Position numbers and translations under genes: made by a program
Part shown: one piece after another, positions 1 to 8,470 of the stretch
How positions within the stretch are numbered: position 1 is the stretch's first letter
Layout: every line of letters starts with the position of its first letter
The notes under the pieces: model-generated
Seen by the model: only the letters and a program-made list of their open reading frames with translations
Told to the model about the DNA's origin: nothing
The model's database searches: none
Assembly: GCF_024320865.1 (NCBI RefSeq)
Contig: NZ_JANDBD010000005.1
Span: 357,948 to 421,947, forward strand
Length of the DNA: 64,000 nucleotides
Direction: 5' to 3'
Source of the DNA: Mycolicibacterium arenosum
Lineage (GTDB): Bacteria > Actinomycetota > Actinomycetes > Mycobacteriales > Mycobacteriaceae

Positions 1-1
1 G

Positions 2-2173
2 GACGGTGACGACTCGACGTCGCCCGACGATCCGCCCAACACCGTCGTGCACGAGCGCGCCCCGCGGGCGAAGTCGGGCAAGGCGGACAAGGATCCCGAC
101 GAGATCCAGGGCATCAGCGGGTCCACCCGGCTGGAGGCCAAGCGTCAGCGCCGCCGCGACGGTCGGGACGCCGGCAGGCGCAGGCCGCCGATCCTCAGCG
201 AGGCCGAGTTCCTGGCTCGCCGAGAAGCCGTCGAACGCGTGATGGTGGTGCGCGACAAGGTCCGCACCGAACCGCCGCACGAAGGTGCGCGCTACACGCA
301 GATCGCCGTCCTCGAGGACGGTGTCGTCGTCGAGCACTTCGTCACGTCGGCGGCGTCGGCCTCGATGGTCGGCAACATCTACCTCGGCATCGTGCAGAAC
401 GTGCTGCCCTCGATGGAGGCGGCGTTCGTCGACATCGGCCGCGGCCGCAACGGCGTGCTGTACGCGGGTGAGGTCAACTGGGAGGCAGCCGGTCTCGGCG
501 GGGCGAGCCGCAAGATCGAGCAGGCGCTCAAGCCGGGTCAGTACGTCGTCGTGCAGGTCAGCAAGGATCCCGTCGGCCACAAGGGCGCCCGCTTGACGAC
601 GCAGGTGTCGCTCGCGGGCCGCTACCTGGTGTACGTGCCGGGGGCCTCGTCGACGGGCATCAGCCGCAAGCTCCCCGACACCGAGCGTCAGCGCCTCAAG
701 GAGATCCTGCGCGAGGTGGTGCCCGCCGACGCGGGCGTCATCATCAGGACCGCGTCCGAGGGCGTGAAGGAAGAGGACATCCGCACCGATGTGAATCGGT
801 TGCAGGAGCGGTGGACTCAGATCGAGGCGAAGGCGGCCGAGATCACCGGCAAGGCAGCGGGTGCTGCTGTCGCGCTGTACGAGGAGCCCGACGTTCTGGT
901 CAAGGTGATCCGGGACCTGTTCAACGAGGACTTCTCCGGTCTGATCGTGTCGGGTGACGACGCGTGGAAGACCATCGACGACTACGTGAGTTCCGTTGCG
1001 CCCGAACTGGCTCCGCGGATGACGAAGTACGAGCCGGCCGCCACCGGTGGCCCCGACGTGTTCGCGGTGCACCGCATCGACGAGCAGCTGACCAAGGCGA
1101 TGGACCGCAAGGTTTGGCTGCCGTCGGGCGGCACGCTGGTGATCGACCGCACGGAGGCGATGACGGTCGTCGACGTCAACACCGGCAAGTTCACCGGCTC
1201 GGGAGGAAACCTCGAGCAGACGGTCACCCGAAACAACATCGAGGCGGCCGAGGAGGTCGTCCGACAACTGCGGCTGCGCGATATCGGCGGCATCATCGTC
1301 ATCGACTTCATCGACATGGTGCTCGAGTCGAACCGGGATCTGGTCCTGCGCCGCCTGACCGAGGCGCTGGCACGGGACCGCACCCGGCACCAGGTGTCGG
1401 AGGTGACCTCGCTCGGCCTGGTGCAGCTGACCCGCAAGAAGCTGGGCACCGGTCTGGTCGAGGCGTTCTCGACGACCTGCACGCACTGCGCGGGTCGCGG
1501 CATCATGCTGCACGGCGACCCGGTGGACTCCACGTCCTCGACGGGCCGCAAGTCGGACTCGGCCGGCAACGGCGGCAACGGAGGCGGCAGGCGGGGTCGG
1601 CGCGGTAAGAAGGGCGGCCAGCCGGCCGACGACGTGCAGATGGCGAAGGTGCCCGTGCACGGCGCCGGTGAGCACCCGATGTTCAAGGCGATGGCCGCGG
1701 CCCGCCCCGAGGGTGAGGACGACGAGTCGGACGAGGAGTCGACCGAGGTCGAGAGCGTCGAGGGCGATGAGACCGTCGCCGTCGACGAGTCCGCCGCGGA
1801 GGTCGCCGTAGACGAGGACGTCGAGGACGATGAGGATTCGGACGACGAGGATTCGGACGAGGACGACACCGAGGACGTCGACCTCGACGACGACGACGAG
1901 GACGACGACGACGACGACATCGAGCCGATCGACGAGGACGACGACTCCGATGACGACGACGAAGACGACGACGAGGACTCGTACGACGAGGACTCCGATG
2001 ACGAGGACTCCGATGACGAGGACTCCGATGACGAGGATGACGAGGAAGACGACGACGTTGACGACGTCGTACCGGTTGTCGCCGCTCCGCGGGGTAGGCA
2101 GCGGCGTCGGGCGGCCGGCCGACCTGCGGGCCCGCCCATCGACGGCGACTGGCGGGCTGGTTTGACCCGTTAA
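2..2173 (+). CDS. rne: Ribonuclease E/G, C-terminal part (5' truncated by window)
   Basis: Endoribonuclease for rRNA maturation and mRNA decay. The reading frame is already open at base 2, so the gene starts upstream; 723 residues are visible. An S1-like RNA-binding region follows the start of the conserved core (about residues 90-190: YLGIVQNVLPSMEAAFVDIG). The DNase I-like catalytic region has VDVNTGKFTG and IDFIDM, and the Zn-link is the CTHC motif near 1480-1491. The last ~170 residues are a very acidic Asp/Glu/Ser tail ending in an Arg-rich stretch, as expected for a disordered actinobacterial extension. L21/L27 genes follow downstream, the standard mycobacterial order. Confidence 0.95.
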   Translation, partial: DGDDSTSPDDPPNTVVHERAPRAKSGKADKDPDEIQGISGSTRLEAKRQRRRDGRDAGRRRPPILSEAEFLARREAVERVMVVRDKVRTEPPHEGARYTQIAVLEDGVVVEHFVTSAASASMVGNIYLGIVQNVLPSMEAAFVDIGRGRNGVLYAGEVNWEAAGLGGASRKIEQALKPGQYVVVQVSKDPVGHKGARLTTQVSLAGRYLVYVPGASSTGISRKLPDTERQRLKEILREVVPADAGVIIRTASEGVKEEDIRTDVNRLQERWTQIEAKAAEITGKAAGAAVALYEEPDVLVKVIRDLFNEDFSGLIVSGDDAWKTIDDYVSSVAPELAPRMTKYEPAATGGPDVFAVHRIDEQLTKAMDRKVWLPSGGTLVIDRTEAMTVVDVNTGKFTGSGGNLEQTVTRNNIEAAEEVVRQLRLRDIGGIIVIDFIDMVLESNRDLVLRRLTEALARDRTRHQVSEVTSLGLVQLTRKKLGTGLVEAFSTTCTHCAGRGIMLHGDPVDSTSSTGRKSDSAGNGGNGGGRRGRRGKKGGQPADDVQMAKVPVHGAGEHPMFKAMAAARPEGEDDESDEESTEVESVEGDETVAVDESAAEVAVDEDVEDDEDSDDEDSDEDDTEDVDLDDDDEDDDDDDIEPIDEDDDSDDDDEDDDEDSYDEDSDDEDSDDEDSDDEDDEEDDDVDDVVPVVAAPRGRQRRRAAGRPAGPPIDGDWRAGLTR
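1985..2035 (+). repeat. 15-bp tandem repeat in the RNase E acidic tail
   Basis: Three exact head-to-tail copies of GACGAGGACTCCGAT plus the first 6 bases of a fourth, encoding repeated Asp-Glu-Asp-Ser-Asp. It is in frame (15 bp), so copy-number change would lengthen or shorten the acidic tail without breaking the gene. Confidence 0.9.
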
Positions 2174-2343
2174 CCGCTGGTCACGTAACCTTGACAAGTT
2201 GTCTGTCGGCTCTGGTCATCCGAGCCGGTGACAGTGGAGCACAGCTTCGCAAACCAAGACCCGCGTTCGCAGCCTTCGGGTGGCGCGCGCCCCTGTAAGA
2301 GACCGCTCGCAAGAGCCAGACAGAGCACAGAGGAAACGCAACG

Positions 2344-2655
2344 ATGGCGACGTACGCAATCGTCAAGACCGGCGGCAAGCAGTACAAAGTCGCGGTCGGT
2401 GACATAGTCAAGGTCGAGAAGCTCGAGATCGAGGCCGGTGCGTCGGTGTCGCTGCCCGTCGCGCTCGTCGTCGATGGGGCCAACGTCACCACCGATGCCA
2501 AGGATCTGGAGAAGGTCGCCGTCACCGCCGAGGTGCTCGAGCACACCAAGGGTCCCAAGATCCGCATCCACAAGTTCAAGAACAAGACCGGCTATCACAA
2601 GCGCCAGGGCCACCGTCAGAAGCTGACGGTCGTCAAGGTCACCGGAATCAAGTAG
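2344..2655 (+). CDS. rplU: 50S ribosomal protein L21
   Basis: Large-subunit protein that binds 23S rRNA and contacts L20. The 103-residue length is normal for L21. It starts with the family-typical [20 protein letters not shown], and the conserved [23 protein letters not shown] block near the C-terminus is present. AGAGGAAACG lies just before the ATG. rpmA follows after 14 bp, forming the conserved rplU-rpmA pair. The 170-bp leader contains a TTGACA hexamer at 2191-2196, but I see no good -10 at the right distance. Confidence 0.98.
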   Translation: MATYAIVKTGGKQYKVAVGDIVKVEKLEIEAGASVSLPVALVVDGANVTTDAKDLEKVAVTAEVLEHTKGPKIRIHKFKNKTGYHKRQGHRQKLTVVKVTGIK

Positions 2656-2669
2656 GAGGAGGCGGACTA

Positions 2670-2945
2670 ATGGCACACAAGAAGGGCGCTTCCAGCTCAC
2701 GCAACGGGCGCGACTCCAATTCACAGCGGCTCGGCGTCAAGCGTTTCGGCGGCCAGGTCGTCAAGGCCGGCGAGATCATCGTCCGGCAGCGCGGCACCCA
2801 CTTCCATCCCGGTGTGAACGTCGGCCGCGGCGGCGACGACACGCTGTTCGCGACGGCGCCCGGTGCGGTCGAGTTCGGTGAGAAGCGCGGACGCAAGACC
2901 GTCAACATCGTGCGGGTCGCACGAGCAGGGTCTCCCGAGGCCTGA
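2670..2945 (+). CDS. rpmA: 50S ribosomal protein L27
   Basis: Large-subunit protein whose N-terminus reaches towards the peptidyl-transferase centre. The 91 residues begin [20 protein letters not shown], the classic L27 start without the cleavable extension seen in Firmicutes. The core [20 protein letters not shown] is intact. GGAGGAGG just upstream gives a strong ribosome-binding site. A long hairpin with a T-run follows the gene (2967-3026). Confidence 0.98.
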   Translation: MAHKKGASSSRNGRDSNSQRLGVKRFGGQVVKAGEIIVRQRGTHFHPGVNVGRGGDDTLFATAPGAVEFGEKRGRKTVNIVRVARAGSPEA

Positions 2946-2966
2946 CGGCCGCTGAGGACTTTCCCG

Positions 2967-3026
2967 CGAACGTGAAGCTGTAGCGAGTTCTCGAGTAGAG
3001 GGTCGCAATGGCTTCACGTTCGTTTT
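2967..3026 (+). terminator. Hairpin plus T-run between rpmA and obgE
   Basis: CGAACGTGAAGC (2967-2978) is exactly complementary to GCTTCACGTTCG (3011-3022) and is followed directly by TTTT (3023-3026). The 12-bp stem with a 32-nt loop has the layout of an intrinsic terminator or attenuator placed before obgE, whose start is only 18 bp further on. Confidence 0.6.
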
Positions 3027-3044
3027 GGTGAAAGGACTCATCCG

Positions 3045-4493
3045 ATGCCCCGGTTCGTCGACCGCGTCGTCATTCACGCGAAAGCGGGTAACGGCGGGCA
3101 CGGCTGCGCGTCGGTGCACCGCGAGAAGTTCAAACCGCTCGGCGGCCCCGACGGCGGCAACGGCGGCCGAGGCGGCAGCGTCGTCCTCGTCGTGGACCCG
3201 CAGGTGCACACGCTCCTGGATTTCCACTTCCATCCGCACGTCGTCGCACCCTCGGGAAAGCAGGGCGCGGGGAGTAACCGCGATGGCGCCGCGGGTGCCG
3301 ATCTCGAGGTCAGGGTTCCCGACGGCACGGTCGTGCTCGACGAGCAGGGCCGGCTGCTGGCCGACCTGACGGGGGCGGGCACCCGGTTCGACGCCGCGGC
3401 GGGCGGCCGCGGCGGCCTCGGTAACGCGGCACTGGCCTCGCGGGCTCGCAAGGCCCCCGGTTTCGCCCTGCTGGGTGAGCCGGGCCAGGAGCGCGAGCTC
3501 ACCCTGGAACTCAAGACCGTCGCCGACGTCGGCCTCGTCGGTTTCCCGTCGGCGGGCAAGTCGTCGCTCGTCTCGGTCATCTCGGCGGCCAAGCCGAAGA
3601 TCGCCGATTACCCGTTCACCACGCTCGCCCCGAATCTCGGTGTCGTGTCGGCGGGGGACCACACCTTCACCGTCGCCGACGTGCCCGGTTTGATTCCCGG
3701 CGCGGCGGAGGGACGCGGGCTCGGACTGGACTTCCTGCGCCACATCGAGCGGTGCGCGGTGCTGGTGCACGTGGTCGACTGCGCGACGATGGATCCCGGC
3801 CGCGACCCGATCTCCGACATCGACGCGCTGGAAGCAGAGCTGGCGTCGTATGTTCCGTCGCTGCAGGGCGATACGACGCTCGGTGACCTCGCCGAGCGCC
3901 CGCGTGCCGTGGTGCTCAACAAGATCGACGTGCCCGACGCCCGTGAGTTGGCCGACTTCGTCCGCGAGGAAGTGCAGCGCCGCTACGGTTGGCCGGTGTT
4001 CGAGGTGTCAGCGGTCACCCACGAGGGGCTGCGCCCGTTGATCTTCGCGCTGTGGGACATGGTCGCGGCGTACCGCGCCGCGCAGCCCGCGGTCGCGCCC
4101 AAGCGTCCGGTGATCAAGCCGGTCGCCGTCGACCAGAGCGGATTCACCGTGCAACCCGACGGTGAGGGTGGGTTCGTGGTGCGCGGCACCCGGCCCGAAC
4201 GGTGGGTCGGCCAAACGGATTTCACCAACGACGAGGCCGTCGGTTACCTCGGCGACCGGCTTAACCGGTTGGGCGTCGAAGACGAACTGTTGAAGCTGGG
4301 CGCGAAGCCGGGCTGCGCGGTGACCATCGGCACCATGACCTTCGACTGGGAGCCGCAGACGCCCGCCGGCATCGACGTGACGATGTCCGGGCGCGGCACC
4401 GACATCCGCCTCGAGCAGACCGACCGCGTCGGCGCCGACGAGCGCAAGGCCGCCAGGAAGGCGCGACGTCAGCCAGGCGGCGACGACGAGTGA
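3045..4493 (+). CDS. obgE: Obg family GTPase (CgtA), ribosome assembly
   Basis: GTPase acting in late 50S assembly and stress responses. The 482 residues have the three-part Obg layout. There is a Gly-rich Obg fold (about 1-160, with [12 protein letters not shown] and GGRGGLGN), a GTPase domain (G1 [10 protein letters not shown]3 [10 protein letters not shown]4 NKID, then SAVT), and a C-terminal OCT-type domain with a basic tail. It starts [20 protein letters not shown] after a GAAAGGA ribosome-binding site. Its end overlaps the GTG of proB, so the two are probably translationally coupled. Confidence 0.97.
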   Translation: MPRFVDRVVIHAKAGNGGHGCASVHREKFKPLGGPDGGNGGRGGSVVLVVDPQVHTLLDFHFHPHVVAPSGKQGAGSNRDGAAGADLEVRVPDGTVVLDEQGRLLADLTGAGTRFDAAAGGRGGLGNAALASRARKAPGFALLGEPGQERELTLELKTVADVGLVGFPSAGKSSLVSVISAAKPKIADYPFTTLAPNLGVVSAGDHTFTVADVPGLIPGAAEGRGLGLDFLRHIERCAVLVHVVDCATMDPGRDPISDIDALEAELASYVPSLQGDTTLGDLAERPRAVVLNKIDVPDARELADFVREEVQRRYGWPVFEVSAVTHEGLRPLIFALWDMVAAYRAAQPAVAPKRPVIKPVAVDQSGFTVQPDGEGGFVVRGTRPERWVGQTDFTNDEAVGYLGDRLNRLGVEDELLKLGAKPGCAVTIGTMTFDWEPQTPAGIDVTMSGRGTDIRLEQTDRVGADERKAARKARRQPGGDDE

Positions 4494-5596
4494 GCAGCTC
4501 CGCCCACCGTGACGCCGTACGCACCGCGCGTAGCGTGGTCGTGAAGATCGGGACGACGGCGTTGACCACGCCCACAGGGGTTTTCGACGCGGGCAGGCTG
4601 TCCGACCTGGCCGACGCCATCGAGGCGCGCATGAAGGCGGGCTCCGATGTGGTGATCGTGTCGTCGGGCGCCATCGCGGCGGGCATCGAGCCGCTGGGTC
4701 TGACGCGGCGGCCCACCGACCTCGCCACCAAGCAGGCCGCGGCCAGCGTGGGCCAGGTGGCTCTCGTCAACGCGTGGAGCGCGGCGTTTCACCGGTACGG
4801 GCGCACGGTCGGGCAGGTGCTGCTGACGGCGCACGACATCGCGATGCGGGTGCAGCACACCAACGCTCAACGCACGCTGGACCGGCTGCGCGCGCTGCAC
4901 GCGGTCGCAATCGTCAACGAGAACGACACCGTGGCCACCAACGAGATCAGGTTCGGCGACAACGACAGGCTCTCGGCACTCGTCGCGCATTTAGTCGGCG
5001 CCGACGCGTTGATCCTCCTGTCCGACATCGACGGCCTGTACGACGCCGACCCGAGGAAGTCCAACGCCCGGTTCATCCCCGAGGTAGCCGCTCCCGACGA
5101 TCTCGACGGGGTGGTGGCCGGTGGCGGCAGCAGGCTCGGCACGGGTGGCATGGCGTCGAAGCTGTCGTCGGCGCTGCTGGCGGCCGACGCCGGTGTCCCG
5201 GTGCTGCTGGCCGCTGCGGCGGACGCGGGTCGCGCGCTGGCCGACGCATCAGTCGGTACGGTGTTCGCGCCGCGGCCCGAGCGGATGTCGGCGCGCCGAT
5301 TCTGGGTGCGCTACGCCGCCGAGGCCAGGGGAGCGCTGAAACTGGACGCGGGCGCCGTGCGCGCGGTCGTCGGGCAGCGACGTTCGCTGCTCGCGGCGGG
5401 GATCACGGCCGTCGACGGCCGTTTTCACGGCGGTGACGTCGTCCAGATCCAGGGTCCCGACGGCGCGACCGTGGCCCGTGGCGTGGTGGCCTACGACGCC
5501 GTCGAACTCGCCGCGATGATCGGCCGCTCGACGGGCGACCTGCCTGCGGAGTTCCGTCGCCCCGCCGTGCACGCCGACGATCTGGTCGCCTCGTAG
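4490..5596 (+). CDS. proB: Glutamate 5-kinase
   Basis: First step of proline synthesis: ATP-dependent phosphorylation of glutamate, feeding ProA (encoded here at 13355-14602). The 368 residues comprise an amino-acid kinase domain ([47 protein letters not shown]) followed by a C-terminal PUA domain (about 275-355). The GTG start overlaps the obgE stop by 4 bp. The gap to ProA, filled with NAD and accessory genes, is normal for mycobacteria. Confidence 0.97.
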   Translation: MSSSAHRDAVRTARSVVVKIGTTALTTPTGVFDAGRLSDLADAIEARMKAGSDVVIVSSGAIAAGIEPLGLTRRPTDLATKQAAASVGQVALVNAWSAAFHRYGRTVGQVLLTAHDIAMRVQHTNAQRTLDRLRALHAVAIVNENDTVATNEIRFGDNDRLSALVAHLVGADALILLSDIDGLYDADPRKSNARFIPEVAAPDDLDGVVAGGGSRLGTGGMASKLSSALLAADAGVPVLLAAAADAGRALADASVGTVFAPRPERMSARRFWVRYAAEARGALKLDAGAVRAVVGQRRSLLAAGITAVDGRFHGGDVVQIQGPDGATVARGVVAYDAVELAAMIGRSTGDLPAEFRRPAVHADDLVAS

Positions 5597-5597
5597 C

Positions 5598-5646
5598 GAT
5601 TTGTGCACGCGGGGGAGCGGTGAGCGCTCCTGCGAGTGCACAAATC
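5598..5646. terminator. Nested inverted repeat between proB and the TetR gene
   Basis: GATTTGTGCAC (5598-5608) pairs exactly with GTGCACAAATC (5636-5646). Inside it GGAGCG (5614-5619) pairs with CGCTCC (5625-5630). The structure sits between two convergent genes and touches the TetR stop codon, so it probably serves as a bidirectional terminator. There is no long T-run, and function is inferred from position and symmetry. Confidence 0.6.
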
Positions 5647-6280
5647 ACGCAATGGGCGGCTCGAGATACAGCGCAGCCCAGGCGATTTCGGTGAGGGTGG
5701 CCGCGAGCTCGCGGTCGTAGGAGGCGGGGCGGGACGGCAGGTTCTGCTGGCACGCGCGCTCGACCATCCACGTCAGCGTGCTCGCGGTGGTCGCCGCCGA
5801 CAGTGACCGGCGGATCGCGCCGTCGCGCTGCCCCTGCTCGATGACCGCGGCCATTCTCTCCGCGATGCCGCTGAGGATCTCGTTGTACGTCGTGCCGACC
5901 TGAGGGTCGTAGGCGGCCATCTCGTTGAGCGCCACCAGCAGGGGCTGGTGATGCCGATAGGTCGCGACGATCGCCGTCATCGCGGCGAGCACGTCGGCCG
6001 GGTCGCGACGGTCCGCGACGTTCCACCACGTGCCTGCGGCGTCGGTGAGGTCGGCGAACACCTGCCCGGTGAGCCGGCGAAGCAGGTGGCCCTTGTCCTC
6101 GAAGTAGATGTAGAAGCTGGCACGCGAGATCCCGGCCTCGGTGGCCAGGCGGTCGACGCTGAGCTCGGTGAAACTCGCCCCGGCCGCCATCAACCGGTCG
6201 GTGGCGTCGAGCAGCTGACGTTCGATCCGCTCGCGCCGCTCCTGCCGGTTGGCCTGGGCCTTCCTCGTCACCGATGGCAC
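5645..6280 (-). CDS. TetR family transcriptional regulator
   Basis: 211-residue one-component repressor. A basic N-terminus (RKAQANRQERRERIERQLLDA) leads into a typical TetR helix-turn-helix, LATEAGISRASFYIYFEDKG, at about residues 44-63, then a helical ligand-binding domain. It is divergent from the P450 gene at 6347, and a perfect palindrome (6314-6330) lies in the gap between them, so it probably represses the P450 gene and itself. The GTG start at 6280 was chosen because it is the first start before the basic N-terminus. Confidence 0.92.
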   Translation of the reverse strand: MPSVTRKAQANRQERRERIERQLLDATDRLMAAGASFTELSVDRLATEAGISRASFYIYFEDKGHLLRRLTGQVFADLTDAAGTWWNVADRRDPADVLAAMTAIVATYRHHQPLLVALNEMAAYDPQVGTTYNEILSGIAERMAAVIEQGQRDGAIRRSLSAATTASTLTWMVERACQQNLPSRPASYDRELAATLTEIAWAALYLEPPIA

Positions 6281-6313
6281 CGAGCCAGCGTATCCGAGCA
6301 GCCCACACCTTGA

Positions 6314-6330
6314 CTAGACATAGTGTCTAG
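6314..6330. promoter_or_regulatory. Probable TetR operator
   Basis: CTAGACATAGTGTCTAG has 7-bp arms that are perfect reverse complements around a 3-bp centre. It lies 16 bp upstream of the P450 ATG and 33 bp upstream of the divergent TetR start. The TAGAC...GTCTA pattern is common for mycobacterial TetR operators. Binding by the neighbouring regulator is an inference. Confidence 0.7.
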
Positions 6331-6346
6331 ACTTATCGTCACCAGC

Positions 6347-7615
6347 ATGACTGTGTCTCCGCTCACATCCGCCGGCACCCGCGATTACGACCCTGTCGAC
6401 CTCTCGTCGCGCGCGTTCTGGGCCACCACCGCCGCGCACCGGGAGACGTCGTTCGCCGAGTTGCGCGCCGACCGCCCCGTCAGCTGGCACCGGCCCGTCG
6501 AGGACTCGCTGATGCCCGACCCGAGCGACCCCGGCTACTGGGCCGTCACCCGGCACGCCGACATCGTGACCGTCAGCCGCGACAGCGAGACGTTCCTCTC
6601 GGGCAAGGGCGTGCTGTTCGAGACGGTGCCCGAGGAACTGCTCGAGGCGTCGCAGTCGTTCCTGGCGATGGACCCGCCCAGGCACACCGTGCTGCGTAAG
6701 CTCGCCCACGCCGCGTTCACCCCGCGGCAGGTGCGGCGCATCGAGGACTCGATCAAGGCCAACGCCCGCGACATCGTGGCGGAGTTGCGTGAGGCGGGCA
6801 GCGGCGCCGACTTCGTCGAGCACTGCGCGCGCGAGCTACCGATCCGGACGCTGTCGGACATGGTCGGCATCCCGGAGACGGACCGCTCGCAGGTCGCGCA
6901 CGCCGCCGACGCGATGGTGTCGTGGGCCGACCCGGTGTACCTCGACGGTCGCAACCCGCTGGAGGTCCTGGTGGGCAGTCAGATGTACCTGCACCAGGTG
7001 GCGGGCGCACTGGCAGCGGACCGACGCGCCAACCCCGGCGACGACCTGATCAGCAGCCTGGTGCAGGCCGAGGTGGACGGCGACCGGTTGACCGACGGCG
7101 AGATCGCCGCGTTCTTCGTGCTGCTCGCCGTCGCAGGCAACGACACCACCCGCCAGACCATGAGCCACGCCGCCAGGGCTCTCACCGAGTTCCCCGATCA
7201 ACGCGCTTGGCTGGCAGCCGATTTCGACGACCGCATCCCCAGTGCCGTGGAGGAGTTCGTGCGCTGGGCCACGCCGGTGATGACGTTCCGTCGCACGGCG
7301 GCGCGGGACTGCGAGCTGAACGGTCAGTCGATCGCCGCGGGCGAGAAGGTCGTGATGTTCTACGCGTCGGGCAACTTCGACGAGCGGGCGTTCGATCAGC
7401 CCGGTCGATTCGATCTCGGCCGCAAGCCGAATCCGCATCTCGGCTTCGGCGGCGGCGGACTGCACTTCTGCCTCGGCGCACACGTGGCGCGGGCCCAGCT
7501 GCGCGCGATCTTCGGCGAGATGCTCACCCGGATACCGGATTTCGAGGCAGGCGAGCCGGCGCTGGTGGCCGGCAACTTCATTCACGGCATCCGCGCGATG
7601 CCGATCACGTTCTAG
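6347..7615 (+). CDS. Cytochrome P450
   Basis: Heme monooxygenase of 422 residues. It carries the I-helix oxygen-binding motif (AGNDTTRQT), the K-helix ExxR (EEFVR) and the heme-binding loop FGGGGLHFCLGAHVARAQLR, whose Cys is the axial ligand. The substrate is unknown. It belongs to the soluble actinobacterial class served by separate ferredoxins, and no ferredoxin is adjacent. The ATG at 6347 is preferred over an upstream in-frame GTG at 6323, because the latter lies inside the operator. Control by the divergent TetR gene is likely. Its stop overlaps the end of the convergent sirtuin gene. Confidence 0.95.
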   Translation: MTVSPLTSAGTRDYDPVDLSSRAFWATTAAHRETSFAELRADRPVSWHRPVEDSLMPDPSDPGYWAVTRHADIVTVSRDSETFLSGKGVLFETVPEELLEASQSFLAMDPPRHTVLRKLAHAAFTPRQVRRIEDSIKANARDIVAELREAGSGADFVEHCARELPIRTLSDMVGIPETDRSQVAHAADAMVSWADPVYLDGRNPLEVLVGSQMYLHQVAGALAADRRANPGDDLISSLVQAEVDGDRLTDGEIAAFFVLLAVAGNDTTRQTMSHAARALTEFPDQRAWLAADFDDRIPSAVEEFVRWATPVMTFRRTAARDCELNGQSIAAGEKVVMFYASGNFDERAFDQPGRFDLGRKPNPHLGFGGGGLHFCLGAHVARAQLRAIFGEMLTRIPDFEAGEPALVAGNFIHGIRAMPITF

Positions 7616-8435
7616 CGGCGTCCAGTTCGTCGGCCAGCAGTGCGAGGAGTTCCGAGCAGCCGCCGTCGACCTTGACCGTGGCGAGGTCGTCACCACGGGT
7701 GCGGCCGCGGTTGATGATCGCGACGGGTTTCCCCTGTGCCGCGGCGTGCCTGACGAATCGCAACCCGGAGAACACCGTCAGCGACGATCCCGCGACCAGC
7801 AGCGCGTCGGCGTCGTCGACCAGCGAGTAGGCCCGCTCGACAACGTGTTTCGGAACGCTCTCGCCGAAGTAGACGATGTCGGGCTTGAGCATGCCGCCGC
7901 AGCGCGGGCAGTCGACGAACCGGAACGACGCCGTTTCCTCGATCATCGCGTCGGCGTCGGGCGCCACCGCGATGCCGCCGACCTTCTCGGCCCGATCGGC
8001 GAAACCGGGATTCAGCGCCTCCAACTGTTCGGCCAGCAGGTCGCGGGAGAGCGTGTACCCGCACGCCAGGCACACCACCCGCGCGTACGTGCCGTGCAGA
8101 TCGACGACGGTCCGACTGCCGGCCTTGGTGTGCAGCAGATCTACGTTCTGCGTCACCACACCGAGGACGACGCCTGCGCGCTCGAGGTGGGCCAGCGCGC
8201 GATGTCCGGCGTTCGGCAGCGTCGCATGCATGTGGCGCCAGCCGACGTGGTTGCGCGCCCAGTAGCGCTGCCGGTACAGAGGGTCCGACGTGAACTGCTT
8301 GATGGTCATCGGATTGCTCGGCGGCGAGTCCGGGCCCCGGTAGTCCGGGATGCCCGAGTCGGTGGACAGTCCCGCCCCCGTCAGCACGGTCATGCGTCGA
8401 CCTTCGAGCACTTTGACCAGTTCAGGGCCTTCCAC
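7605..8435 (-). CDS. NAD-dependent protein deacylase (Sir2 family)
   Basis: Sirtuin of 276 residues that removes acyl groups from lysine using NAD+. Motifs are the NAD-binding GAGLSTDSGIPDYRG, the catalytic TQNVD followed by DLHGT, and two Cys pairs for zinc (CLACGY and CPRCGG). The C-terminal NAD motifs GSSLTVFS and INRG are present. The gene ends inside the P450 stop region (11-bp convergent overlap). The divergent nadE makes NAD+, the cosubstrate, although the two genes have separate promoters. Confidence 0.95.
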   Translation of the reverse strand: MEGPELVKVLEGRRMTVLTGAGLSTDSGIPDYRGPDSPPSNPMTIKQFTSDPLYRQRYWARNHVGWRHMHATLPNAGHRALAHLERAGVVLGVVTQNVDLLHTKAGSRTVVDLHGTYARVVCLACGYTLSRDLLAEQLEALNPGFADRAEKVGGIAVAPDADAMIEETASFRFVDCPRCGGMLKPDIVYFGESVPKHVVERAYSLVDDADALLVAGSSLTVFSGLRFVRHAAAQGKPVAIINRGRTRGDDLATVKVDGGCSELLALLADELDAART

Positions 8436-8470
8436 CCTGTCCAGGATAGGCGGCCTGAGAGAATCGGGCC

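Noticed and set aside
982..2139. Ser-rich minus-strand frame opposite the RNase E tail
   Set aside because: The Ser runs are just the reverse complement of Asp/Glu codons in the acidic tail.
2191..2219. TTGACA as the -35 of an rplU promoter
   Set aside because: The hexamer is good, but 17 bp downstream there is only GGTCAT, not a usable -10; not listed as a promoter.
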